Shown: positions 1-6,223 of the stretch, piece by piece
How positions within the stretch are numbered: the stretch's first letter is position 1
Layout of the letters: every line of letters starts with the position of its first letter
Origin: Cyanobacteria bacterium HKST-UBA02
GTDB lineage: Bacteria > Cyanobacteriota > Vampirovibrionia > Obscuribacterales > Obscuribacteraceae
NCBI GenBank assembly: GCA_020431945.1
Contig: JAGQHH010000090.1
Coordinates: forward strand, 1-13,454
Length of the DNA stretch: 13,454 bases
Reading direction: 5' to 3'
Program-made: the position numbers and the translations under genes
The notes under the pieces: generated by a model
What the model was told of the DNA's origin: nothing
Database searches by the model: none
The model's input: only the letters and a program-made list of their open reading frames with translations

Positions 1-184
1 GCTCGTGCCCGGTGAGAGCCAGGAGCACATGACTGGTGCGTACCGTGGCAGCGCCCAGCCGGCGGGCCTCTGCCCGGGACATGGACTCCAGTAAAGACAG
101 GCTTGTGTTCGCGGTCACAATTCCATCATATACCAGGCTCAAGCAGGGGCATCGGTCATCTGACGGATGCTCAAAATCGGTCAT
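1..184 (-). CDS. Clp N-terminal-domain protein, partial (5' end only)
   Basis: Reading the minus strand from an ATG at 184-182 gives an open frame of 61 codons that runs off the left edge with no stop. Residues about 29-61 resemble the first helical repeat of the Clp N domain found in ClpA/ClpC unfoldases and ClpS-like adaptor proteins: a helix with the pattern SLLESMSRAEARRLG, then AATVRTSHVLLALTG, matching the family pattern 'EA.RLG...V.TEHLLLAL'. In that family the domain binds adaptors or substrates for the ClpP protease in the cytoplasm. The first 20 or so residues are not recognisable and the ATG has no clear ribosome binding site, so an in-frame GTG at 118-116 is an alternative start. 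Whether AAA+ ATPase modules follow cannot be seen; it may be a stand-alone Clp-N protein. The upstream spacer is shared with the divergent gene at 362. Confidence 0.6.
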   Translation of the reverse strand, partial: MTDFEHPSDDRCPCLSLVYDGIVTANTSLSLLESMSRAEARRLGAATVRTSHVLLALTGHE

Positions 185-200
185 CTTACAGATGCCCGAA
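151..200. repeat. 25-bp tandem duplication, two copies
   Basis: Positions 151-175 and 176-200 are adjacent copies of one 25-bp unit, identical at 21 of 25 positions; both begin ATCGGTCATC on the plus strand. The unit includes the start codon region of the minus-strand Clp-N gene, so its ATGACCGAT start sequence appears twice. The copy at 184 opens the long frame. The copy at 159 is in another frame and closes after six codons. Confidence 0.8.
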
Positions 201-281
201 ACCCTGTCAGTGCGTTAGATTGAAAGTATTGGGGATACCCGGGGACCAGACAGGTTTTTCAGAAACAAAAGCGATACTGAG

Positions 282-307
282 CCTGGTGCCACTCCGGTGG
301 CACCAGG
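282..307. promoter_or_regulatory. Perfect 11-bp inverted repeat (hairpin) in divergent spacer
   Basis: Arms CCTGGTGCCAC (282-292) and GTGGCACCAGG (297-307) are exact reverse complements around a TCCG loop. It lies between divergently oriented genes, so it is not needed as a terminator for either, and no T-run follows on the plus strand. It could be an RNA hairpin in the leader of the gene at 362 or a protein-binding palindrome in DNA. The structure is seen directly; the role is inference. Confidence 0.55.
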
Positions 308-310
308 TTT

Positions 311-343
311 CAGGGAAAAGATCAGGGAAAAGATCAGGGAAAT
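311..343. repeat. 12-bp tandem repeat, about three copies
   Basis: The unit CAGGGAAAAGAT occurs exactly at 311-322 and 323-334, and a third partial copy (CAGGGAAAT) starts at 335. The array lies between the hairpin at 282-307 and the Shine-Dalgarno site of the next gene. It is purine-rich on the plus strand, so each copy presents a GGGAAAAG tract that could act as a spaced regulator site or standby ribosome site. It may also be simple slippage expansion. Confidence 0.8.
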
Positions 344-348
344 AAAAG

Positions 349-353
349 AAGGA
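349..353 (+). promoter_or_regulatory. Strong Shine-Dalgarno site fixing the start at 362
   Basis: AAGGA at 349-353, within AGAAGGAA, sits 8 bases before the ATG at 362. This is the clearest ribosome binding site in the left half of the window. It supports 362 over the downstream in-frame ATG at 431. Confidence 0.7.
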
Positions 354-361
354 ATAGTGAT

Positions 362-1042
362 ATGAGCGGCGCCGGTTCGCAACAAACAAATTTCTGGGTC
401 AAGCAAAAAAGAGGTACGCTGGGCGACACCATGGCCAGCCGCACCCATACGAGGATTCCAAGCCAGCCCCAGACACCGCCTCCTGGCAATCGGCATCTCA
501 AGCCGGCCGATGCCTCTGTCTCCCAGAACCGCCTGGACCAGCTCAAGCGCTCTTATGAATTCGTCAGCCTGGACACGCTCGTCGAGCGGCTCAATCATAT
601 CTGCAATCCGAGCAACCAGAGACTGGTTCCCAAATTCAAGAATTTCGTCAAGTCTCTGCGTGCCGCTGGAGAGATAACCTGCGCCTTCAACCGGCTTCTC
701 TCTCTGGGCTCGGTGGAGATCGCCGCTGCCGAGCCGGACTTTGTCAGGCTGGGCGCCAAGAGCGTCGAGCTACCTCTGGTAACTTGCTCGGAGCTGGTCT
801 TCGACCGGTACACGAAATTCGATGTCACCCTGCAACAACGCTCCCTCATTCTCGTAGACGTGAGCGGCGTGCAACTGAAGATAAGCGCCCTGGAATTCGA
901 GTTCACCGCAACGGTTCAGAGACTCTCTCTCGATCTCGATGACGACAAGAATTGCACTCTGACAGTGCGGGCCGAGAATCCGCTTCTTTCCCTGAAGCCC
1001 AGTCTGCCTCAGCACCTGAACTTCAAGGTCAGATTGCCTTAG
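362..1042 (+). CDS. Hypothetical protein, 226 aa, beta-rich C-terminal half
   Basis: I do not recognise this protein. The ATG at 362 has a strong Shine-Dalgarno site. Residues 1-55 are polar and low in complexity (Gln, Thr and Pro rich, including TPPPG at 38-42) and look disordered. There is no signal peptide or membrane segment, so it is probably cytoplasmic or peripheral. Residues 56-115 look helical. From about 116 to 226 the sequence alternates hydrophobic and polar residues in short strands (SVEIAAAEPDF, SLILVDVSGVQLKI, EFEFTATVQRLSLDL), suggesting an all-beta domain that ends with the protein. The pattern recalls LmeA/DUF2993-like lipid-binding folds of cyanobacteria and actinobacteria, but this is only a guess. 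It stands alone between divergent and convergent neighbours, so it is monocistronic. The hairpin and repeats in its leader suggest specific regulation. Confidence 0.75.
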   Translation: MSGAGSQQTNFWVKQKRGTLGDTMASRTHTRIPSQPQTPPPGNRHLKPADASVSQNRLDQLKRSYEFVSLDTLVERLNHICNPSNQRLVPKFKNFVKSLRAAGEITCAFNRLLSLGSVEIAAAEPDFVRLGAKSVELPLVTCSELVFDRYTKFDVTLQQRSLILVDVSGVQLKISALEFEFTATVQRLSLDLDDDKNCTLTVRAENPLLSLKPSLPQHLNFKVRLP

Positions 1043-1106
1043 AGCCAGAATTTTTCAACACGACAAGCAGCTTCGATCTCCCCTCGAGTGCTTGCCACGG
1101 GTATAG

Positions 1107-1134
1107 ACCGGTTGAGCTTGCCTGCTCAGCCGGT
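1107..1134. terminator. Hairpin between convergent genes, possible bidirectional terminator
   Basis: Arms ACCGGTTGAGC (1107-1117) and GCTCAGCCGGT (1124-1134) pair with one G-T wobble around a 6-base loop. The hairpin touches the stop codon of the minus-strand hydrolase and lies 64 bases after the stop of the plus-strand gene ending at 1042. The position suits termination of both transcripts. No T-tract follows on either strand, so intrinsic termination is uncertain. Confidence 0.4.
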
Positions 1135-2132
1135 TATGCCTGTATACCTATAATCGAATTCATCAGGCGGCGGGCTCTCGAGGCTGCTTCAGGCATATCC
1201 AGTCTTTCCATGGAGTCGGCATAATACCGGAGCCTGGCGAGCCGCTCGTCGGTGGGCTCGTCCTTGATGAGCCTGGCTCTTGCGACAGCGTTGACCAGAG
1301 ACTCTCTCATCTCCTCGACACTGCGGTGCATCTTCCGACCGTGACCGGGAAGCATCCACTCGAAATCGAAGTCGGCAAGACGCTCGGCGGAGGCGATGGC
1401 TGCCTCCCAGTCGTACCAGGTATAGAGAGGCGGCCAGAGATTGAGCCCGTCGAAATATCGATTGCAGGTGAAAGCATCGCCGGAGAAAAGAAACTTCCGG
1501 TCATATAGAAGCATCATGTGCCCTTCGGTATGACCGGGCTGGGGAATGACCGTGAAATCGTCCTCCAGCTGCCGTTCTTCAAGACCCTGGATGACGACCT
1601 CCGCCCGGGGGCAGACTTCCAGCTCCAACTCGTGGACGATGCGCCGGGCCCCGAAGTGCTCGGCATACTTCGCCTGCTCCGCAGCATCATCCCTGTGGGT
1701 CAGGAATATATATTTGAGCCCGCCATTGCGCTCCAGAAAATCCACCACCCGTGAATTGAACTTGGGAGCATCGGTCATCCAGTTGCCGTCAGGGTGAATC
1801 ACGAGATAGCTGAATCCGCCGGCGGAGCGGGGCGAGTTGAAACCACAGTAATACACATTTCGATCGATTAGCAGAGGAAAATCCATGAGCACTTCTCTGG
1901 CATTGTTGGGCTCGTGGGTTCCTATCGATCCGGTAGGACAGCAGATCAGGGCTCTCATGGCCAGACGGCGTTCTTCTTTGTTCTGAGGCTGTTTCTTGAC
2001 CCCAGCGAAATCGCCGAATTCGCCGAAAACCGAAGGAGCCAGCGCCCGGCACGTGTCGCAGTTGATACAACTGGTATCGACGAAGAAGTTACCTTCCACC
2101 GATCCAGGCACTATCTTGTTCTTGTCAGCCAT
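1134..2132 (-). CDS. Ferredoxin-metallo-beta-lactamase fusion hydrolase
   Basis: 332 aa, probably a cytoplasmic iron-sulfur metallo-hydrolase. Residues 16-72 form a one-cluster ferredoxin domain: Cys22, Cys25 and Cys28 in CxxCxxC, and a distal CCPTGSI with Cys65 before Pro as the likely fourth [4Fe-4S] ligand. Residues about 92-268 form a metallo-beta-lactamase fold with PGHTEGH (His201, His205), SGDAF (Asp219) and LPGHG (His264). The first metal motif is not the usual HxHxDH: it reads THRDDAAEQ (His146, Asp148, Asp149), a form I associate with cyanobacterial and plant ferredoxin-MBL proteins. A helical tail of about 60 residues follows. Substrate is unknown; glyoxalase II-like thioester or redox-linked hydrolysis is possible. 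The ATG at 2132 begins MADKNK and has only a weak ribosome site. The gene is divergent from the kinase, with 56 bp between starts. The domain call is strong, the function open. Confidence 0.9.
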   Translation of the reverse strand: MADKNKIVPGSVEGNFFVDTSCINCDTCRALAPSVFGEFGDFAGVKKQPQNKEERRLAMRALICCPTGSIGTHEPNNAREVLMDFPLLIDRNVYYCGFNSPRSAGGFSYLVIHPDGNWMTDAPKFNSRVVDFLERNGGLKYIFLTHRDDAAEQAKYAEHFGARRIVHELELEVCPRAEVVIQGLEERQLEDDFTVIPQPGHTEGHMMLLYDRKFLFSGDAFTCNRYFDGLNLWPPLYTWYDWEAAIASAERLADFDFEWMLPGHGRKMHRSVEEMRESLVNAVARARLIKDEPTDERLARLRYYADSMERLDMPEAASRARRLMNSIIGIQA

Positions 2133-2163
2133 TCTTTACCGAATTAGCGATTGTCACGCCAAT

Positions 2164-2169
2164 ATTCTA
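2164..2169 (-). promoter_or_regulatory. Candidate -10 element for the ferredoxin-MBL gene
   Basis: On the minus strand TAGAAT lies at 2169-2164, which would place transcription start near 2157 and give a leader of about 25 bases before the ATG at 2132. No good -35 hexamer is visible. This is a motif match only. Confidence 0.3.
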
Positions 2170-2181
2170 CTCGGTCTCGAC

Positions 2182-2190
2182 TGCTAGAAT
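2182..2190 (+). promoter_or_regulatory. Candidate extended -10 element for the kinase gene
   Basis: TGCTAGAAT at 2182-2190 fits an extended -10 (TGnTAnAAT). Start of transcription would fall near 2197, one base before the second in-frame ATG at 2198. The first ATG at 2189 would overlap the promoter hexamer. There is no -35 match and no Shine-Dalgarno site for either ATG. The same TGnTAGAATG string recurs before the response regulator at 12292. Confidence 0.35.
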
Positions 2191-4003
2191 GCAATCCATG
2201 CAGGAAAGCAACCTTCCTACTCTTCCCGAGCGCTACGAGATAACCGGTCCCCTTGGTACAGGCGGCATGGGAACGGTGTTCCGTGCCTGGGACAGCACCC
2301 TTCAAAAAGAAGTAGCAATAAAAGTACTGCACCTTACCGGCAAAGAGAGCGAGCCAATTCTACGCTTTCAAAAGGAAGCCCGGGCCATCGCGCGCCTCCA
2401 TCATGAGAATATCGTCGAAGTCATGGACTTCGCTTTCACCGCTGACGAAGAACCTTATATGGTGCTCGAATTCGTCGAAGGAACCAGCCTGTCGAGAGTC
2501 CTGGACAGAAGGCGTTTTCTGCCAGCCGACGAAGCCATCGCTATTTTCATCAAAATCTGCCAGGGTCTCGATCATGCCCACAAAGCCGGGGTGGTGCACC
2601 GGGATCTGAAACCCGGCAATATTCTGATCGGAGAAAAGCCCTCCCCTGATCGTCTGGTCAAAATCGTGGACTTCGGTCTTGCTCTCGAGGTAGACCTGAA
2701 TACGAATCAGGGACTGACCCGCACCGGTGTTGTTATGGGAAGCCCACTCTATATGAGCCCGGAGCAGGTCGAATCGAAAGAGACGGACGAGCGCTCGGAC
2801 ATCTATTCAATGGGCTGTTTGATTTTCAAGTGTCTCACCGGGGAGCCGGTCTTCGCGGGAGACAATCTGGTGAGCACCATGATGATGCACGTCAGGGAAT
2901 CACCACGAACCTTGAGCCAGGCAGCTCCCGACCTGGACTTCAGCGACAGCCTCGAGTCCATAGTAGCCAGGGCTCTGGAGAAAGATCCTGACAGGCGGTA
3001 TCAGAACGCCGGAGAGCTCAAAAGAGATCTCGAGCTTGCCGGTCTCGAGATCGCCGCTGCCGATATCGAGATCCGGCCGGATAGCCCGGATGAGATCCCG
3101 CTCTCCATGGCAACAGTGCTGCCTCCATCCAGGGCCGGACTGAAAGGCCGAACAGCTATCGTGATTGCCGTGTCTCTGCTTGCTCTTGCCTGGCTCTGCA
3201 TGATCAATATCAAACCGGCTTCGAAGAGCCAGCCTCTGAGAGATCATCAAATGGAGAGCCTGCTCGAGAAAGACGAGCTCATGGGACACGTGAAAACCGG
3301 ATGGGAGGATCATGACGGCAGACAGTTCTGGGCTATCGTCTCCCTGGGCGCTACCACCAATCAGCTCATGGAAGCGGTGCAGCATTGCCCGTCGGCTGAA
3401 AGGCTCCTGTTCGCCAATCTCGATTTCGATACGGTGGACTGCCTGGAGAAAATCCCAACCGACTTGAAAGAGATCTGCCTGCACCAGAGCCTGGCAGACG
3501 ACCGGTCACTGTCCCTGATACCAGCCAGCGAGTCTCTGGAGAGCCTGCGTCTCAGGGCCTGCTCTCAAATCCACGGCAGCGGATTCGATAATCTCACACC
3601 GGCTAAGTTTCCGAAACTGGAAGAGCTCATTCTGAACAATACCAACGTCACGGATAGCGGTTTCAAATCCGTATCGGCGATCCGGGGTCTGAAGAGGCTC
3701 GTGCTGCATCGTTGCAAGCGCTTCCGGGGCAAGAGCCTGGGCGCTCTCAAAGAGCTCCCGCATCTGGAAGAGCTGGAGCTATCCAACGACAGCAATTTGG
3801 AGGAAGCAAATCTCGCCAATTTGACAGGCGTTAAACTCAAAAAGCTGAATCTTTTCCGCTACGCCGGTCTGACCGGCAAGTCGGTCCCGACACTGATCAA
3901 GATTAGACCGGACGAGCTCCAGGTGATCGAGACCGGACTCGATGCCGGAAGCCTGAAAACCCTGCGAAAGGCTCTTCCATCGGTGACCTCTTTCGTCAAC
4001 TGA
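2189..4003 (+). CDS. Membrane Ser/Thr protein kinase with LRR-like C-terminal domain
   Basis: 604 aa. Residues 16-285 are a complete Hanks-type kinase: glycine loop GTGGMG (23-28), VAIK lysine 45, helix-C Glu63, catalytic HRDLKPGN (Asp139, Asn144), DFG (161-163), SPE (190-192) and DIYSMG (204-209). The Arg before the catalytic Asp implies activation by loop phosphorylation. A linker (286-320) leads to one hydrophobic segment (about 322-341), so the kinase should be cytoplasmic and residues 342-604 outside the membrane. That outer region has degenerate leucine-rich repeats, clearest at 475-605 (LEELILNNTNVTDSGF, LKRLVLHRCKRF, LEELELSNDSNL, LKKLNLFRYAGLTG), where PknB-type kinases often carry PASTA or other sensor domains. 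It may sense a ligand or partner in the periplasm. Two N-terminal ATGs (2189 and 2198) are possible; the second fits the promoter better. It ends one base from the convergent TPR gene. Confidence 0.93.
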   Translation: MQSMQESNLPTLPERYEITGPLGTGGMGTVFRAWDSTLQKEVAIKVLHLTGKESEPILRFQKEARAIARLHHENIVEVMDFAFTADEEPYMVLEFVEGTSLSRVLDRRRFLPADEAIAIFIKICQGLDHAHKAGVVHRDLKPGNILIGEKPSPDRLVKIVDFGLALEVDLNTNQGLTRTGVVMGSPLYMSPEQVESKETDERSDIYSMGCLIFKCLTGEPVFAGDNLVSTMMMHVRESPRTLSQAAPDLDFSDSLESIVARALEKDPDRRYQNAGELKRDLELAGLEIAAADIEIRPDSPDEIPLSMATVLPPSRAGLKGRTAIVIAVSLLALAWLCMINIKPASKSQPLRDHQMESLLEKDELMGHVKTGWEDHDGRQFWAIVSLGATTNQLMEAVQHCPSAERLLFANLDFDTVDCLEKIPTDLKEICLHQSLADDRSLSLIPASESLESLRLRACSQIHGSGFDNLTPAKFPKLEELILNNTNVTDSGFKSVSAIRGLKRLVLHRCKRFRGKSLGALKELPHLEELELSNDSNLEEANLANLTGVKLKKLNLFRYAGLTGKSVPTLIKIRPDELQVIETGLDAGSLKTLRKALPSVTSFVN

Positions 4004-4004
4004 A

Positions 4005-5483
4005 TCAGGGAAGGAGCTTGCTCTTTCGCTCGAGAAGATCCCTTCTCAAGATCGCCTTGATATTGCTCTTCATCTCATCGGCTTCGCTTGCGTGTCCGGC
4101 AAGACGCAAAACCCTGGTGAAATCAGCCATGCTCGCCGCCGCCAGCAGGCTCTGCTCGCCGGAGGACTGCGCCACGCTCGCAAGAGCCCAGTAGTAGATC
4201 TTGAGAGCAGTATCGGTCTTGCCCTGGCTGAAACACATGAAAGCGAGATCGCTCAGGCGCAGGGCGACCTCGAGATTCTGAGCAGCCAGGGGAATGGTGG
4301 GAAGCTTGTCTAGATAAGAGGTGAAAGTTGCACCCTCGCCGGTATTCTCCCGGGAGATAAGCTCGAGAAGAAGCCTGGTCTCTTTCACTGGACCGCTCTC
4401 GCCTTTATAAGATGTCTCGTAGATCTTGAGCGCTCTGGCAAGGAGCGGTCTGGCCTCATCGTAATTACGCTGGCTCAAATAGATCGAAGCAAGACCGGTC
4501 AGGTCCCGGGCGACGCTCGGATGGTCCTTGCCCAGTGAGTTGATATCGGCGGCGATCATACGTTTGTAGAAGTCGATTCTCTGCTGGTTGAGCTTCTCCA
4601 GAGCAGCCTTGTCAGGAGCAGTTCTATCAGGATCCGCTTCGATTTCTCTGCCGCTCTGCGCAGGCGGCTCGATTCCCCGCAGAACCGGTTTGTCTTCAGA
4701 AGCATCAGTCGTGCCCAGGCGTACTGTTACTTCTTTGCTCCAGTTGGAGGCAGGTACGCCTCTCTTCTTCCGAAGAAGCCCCACCTGATCCTTGAGCAAT
4801 TCTTTCTGAAAACGCGAACTCAGAATTTTCGCATCTCTGTCGCTCCGGCGCACCACATCGGTATAGTCATCCAGAAGATCGACAAGCTCTCCTTCGTCCT
4901 TCACCGAATTTAGCCCCATGCTAATCTCCAGCGATTTGAAAAACTCCTGCTCGGCGAGATCCGGCGCCTCCTCCTCGAATTTGACCCGTCCGAGCAGGTG
5001 GTGGCAGCGCGCTGCGCCGGCACTCTGCTCCCCCTCGTGCTCGACAGTAACGGAAAGGGCGAGCTGGTAGAGCCGGTCGGCCTTATGCCAGTCGCCCTCG
5101 AACTCGTAGACCTGAGCCAGATTGATAATCGCCGGCACCACCTCGATCCCCCGCTTGCCATGCGCTTTCCGCAGGATCTTCAGGGCTTTCTTATAGAGCG
5201 GCACGGATTCGGCTGTTATGTCTTGAGCATAGATAACATCGGCCAGACTGGTTATACACATGGCCTGATCGTCGGGATCGGCGATCTGGTCCCGGGCGTC
5301 TTTGACTGCCAGCCGAAAACAATCCTCTGCCTTTTCGAACTCCCTGGTCTTCAGATACTTGTTGCCTTCGGACAGCTCATCGCGCCAGGATTCAAAATCT
5401 AGCGGAGTCCTGCCCTCGGCGCCCGGGACAAAGATCATCACCGCCAGTAATACCGCAATGGCTCTTCCGCAATATGGCATCAT
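4005..5483 (-). CDS. Secreted TPR-repeat protein
   Basis: 492 aa. Residues 1-24 look like a signal peptide (hydrophobic core AIAVLLAVMIFVPG, likely cleavage after Gly24), so the protein is exported, probably to the periplasm. Tetratricopeptide-like helical pairs follow at about 33-64, 75-108, 117-148 and 157-190, and again at 325-358 (HPSVARDLTGLASIYLSQRN, then YDEARPLLARALKIYE, kinesin-light-chain-like), 405-438 and 448-480. A charged linker at about 250-300 separates the two arrays. TPR arrays are protein-binding scaffolds; there is no enzymatic motif. The start overlaps the stop of the upstream gene by ATGA (5480-5483), so the two are translationally coupled, and a GGGAG-containing ribosome site precedes it. 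A second ATG directly follows the first. The gene converges on the kinase with a single base between stops. Confidence 0.88.
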   Translation of the reverse strand: MMPYCGRAIAVLLAVMIFVPGAEGRTPLDFESWRDELSEGNKYLKTREFEKAEDCFRLAVKDARDQIADPDDQAMCITSLADVIYAQDITAESVPLYKKALKILRKAHGKRGIEVVPAIINLAQVYEFEGDWHKADRLYQLALSVTVEHEGEQSAGAARCHHLLGRVKFEEEAPDLAEQEFFKSLEISMGLNSVKDEGELVDLLDDYTDVVRRSDRDAKILSSRFQKELLKDQVGLLRKKRGVPASNWSKEVTVRLGTTDASEDKPVLRGIEPPAQSGREIEADPDRTAPDKAALEKLNQQRIDFYKRMIAADINSLGKDHPSVARDLTGLASIYLSQRNYDEARPLLARALKIYETSYKGESGPVKETRLLLELISRENTGEGATFTSYLDKLPTIPLAAQNLEVALRLSDLAFMCFSQGKTDTALKIYYWALASVAQSSGEQSLLAAASMADFTRVLRLAGHASEADEMKSNIKAILRRDLLERKSKLLP

Positions 5484-6091
5484 GGCTCTTTCTCCCAGGG
5501 AAGCTTACGCTGGATGTCCAGGTGCCCGTTCAGGCGGTAAGGTACGGGAAAGCCGTTATCAGGCTCTTTCACGAAGGCGCCGTTCTGAAGCCTGTTGACA
5601 TGATCCGGCACCCAGTCATGCAACATTCCCGGAATCGGTTTGGTCAGGTCTTTGAAAGTCTTCTTCTCTTCTTCTCTGGCTTTGTATCGATCATCGAAGT
5701 CATCAGAGAATAAATACTTGATATCGTCACGGCGGAGATCGTGAGCATCTGGCTCGTCCGGCTTTACATCTTTATCGCCGCCGACCTCGGCCCGGCTGCC
5801 GTCGAGGTCCTTGAGATCGTCGAAGCTTTTCTTCTTGAAGTCCGTATCGATGAAATCATCCGTCCAGCGCTCGATTAAATCCCTGCGCCGGTCATCGGCG
5901 TCGTCGTCGTTTTCGTCGTCCTGATCGCCTGCGATCTTTCTCTCGACATCTCTATCCTCTGCTTTCTTCCTTTCTTTCTTCACCTCATCGCGTCTTCGAG
6001 GCAATGAGAGCAAATCGTAATCGTCGACCTCGGCGCCGGCAACGGGGATACAACAGACGAACAAAAAGAAAGCAAGGGCAAAATGAAGCAA
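5480..6091 (-). CDS. Secreted highly charged protein with internal repeat, unknown function
   Basis: 203 aa of unrecognised family. The start is a TTG at 6091-6089, supported by AGGA at 6103-6100 with an 8-base gap and by the signal peptide that begins right there (hydrophobic LHFALAFFLFVCCIPVAGA, cleavage likely after Ala20). No in-frame ATG or GTG lies nearby upstream. Residues 24-150 are dominated by Asp, Glu, Lys and Arg, including an acidic run at 57-67. Two related segments, 69-93 and 120-149, share the order RRD-x-I, an aromatic residue, [ST]DDF, Asp, [FY]K, then [ST]F-x-DL, indicating an internal duplication. The last 50 residues are less charged (MLHDWVPDHVNRLQNGAF). It is first in a two-gene operon with the TPR protein, with ATGA overlap, so a complex between the two exported products is plausible but unproven. 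Confidence 0.75.
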   Translation of the reverse strand: MLHFALAFFLFVCCIPVAGAEVDDYDLLSLPRRRDEVKKERKKAEDRDVERKIAGDQDDENDDDADDRRRDLIERWTDDFIDTDFKKKSFDDLKDLDGSRAEVGGDKDVKPDEPDAHDLRRDDIKYLFSDDFDDRYKAREEEKKTFKDLTKPIPGMLHDWVPDHVNRLQNGAFVKEPDNGFPVPYRLNGHLDIQRKLPWEKEP

Positions 6092-6147
6092 ACTGCAGGT
6101 CCTACTGGAGGGCTCGATTTTACAACCTATGCCAGTGTCGAGTAAAA

Positions 6148-6178
6148 TTGGGGCGACAGATCTGGTCTTTTTTACTAT
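6148..6178 (+). promoter_or_regulatory. Weak candidate promoter for the efflux operon
   Basis: The 132-bp spacer 6092-6223 between divergent operons must contain both promoters. On the plus strand TTGGGG (6148-6153) and TACTAT (6173-6178), 19 bases apart, are the best pair I see, 45 bases before the ATG at 6224. Spacing is longer than the usual 17. No clear operator palindrome is visible. Confidence 0.25.
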
Positions 6179-6223
6179 GACCTGGATTCGGCTTTTCGAA
6201 CGGCCGGACCACGATAACGGTCC

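Noticed and set aside
151..343. Possible CRISPR-like array from the 25-bp and 12-bp repeats
   Set aside because: The repeats are directly tandem without spacers, too few and too short, and no cas gene is nearby.
952..1224. Plus-strand open frame overlapping the end of the orphan gene and of the hydrolase
   Set aside because: It straddles two supported genes in other frames and the hairpin between them; no start signal or motif.
6206..6223. GGACC...GGTCC inverted repeat just before the channel start codon
   Set aside because: Arms are only 5 bases with an 8-base loop, expected by chance in such GC-rich sequence.
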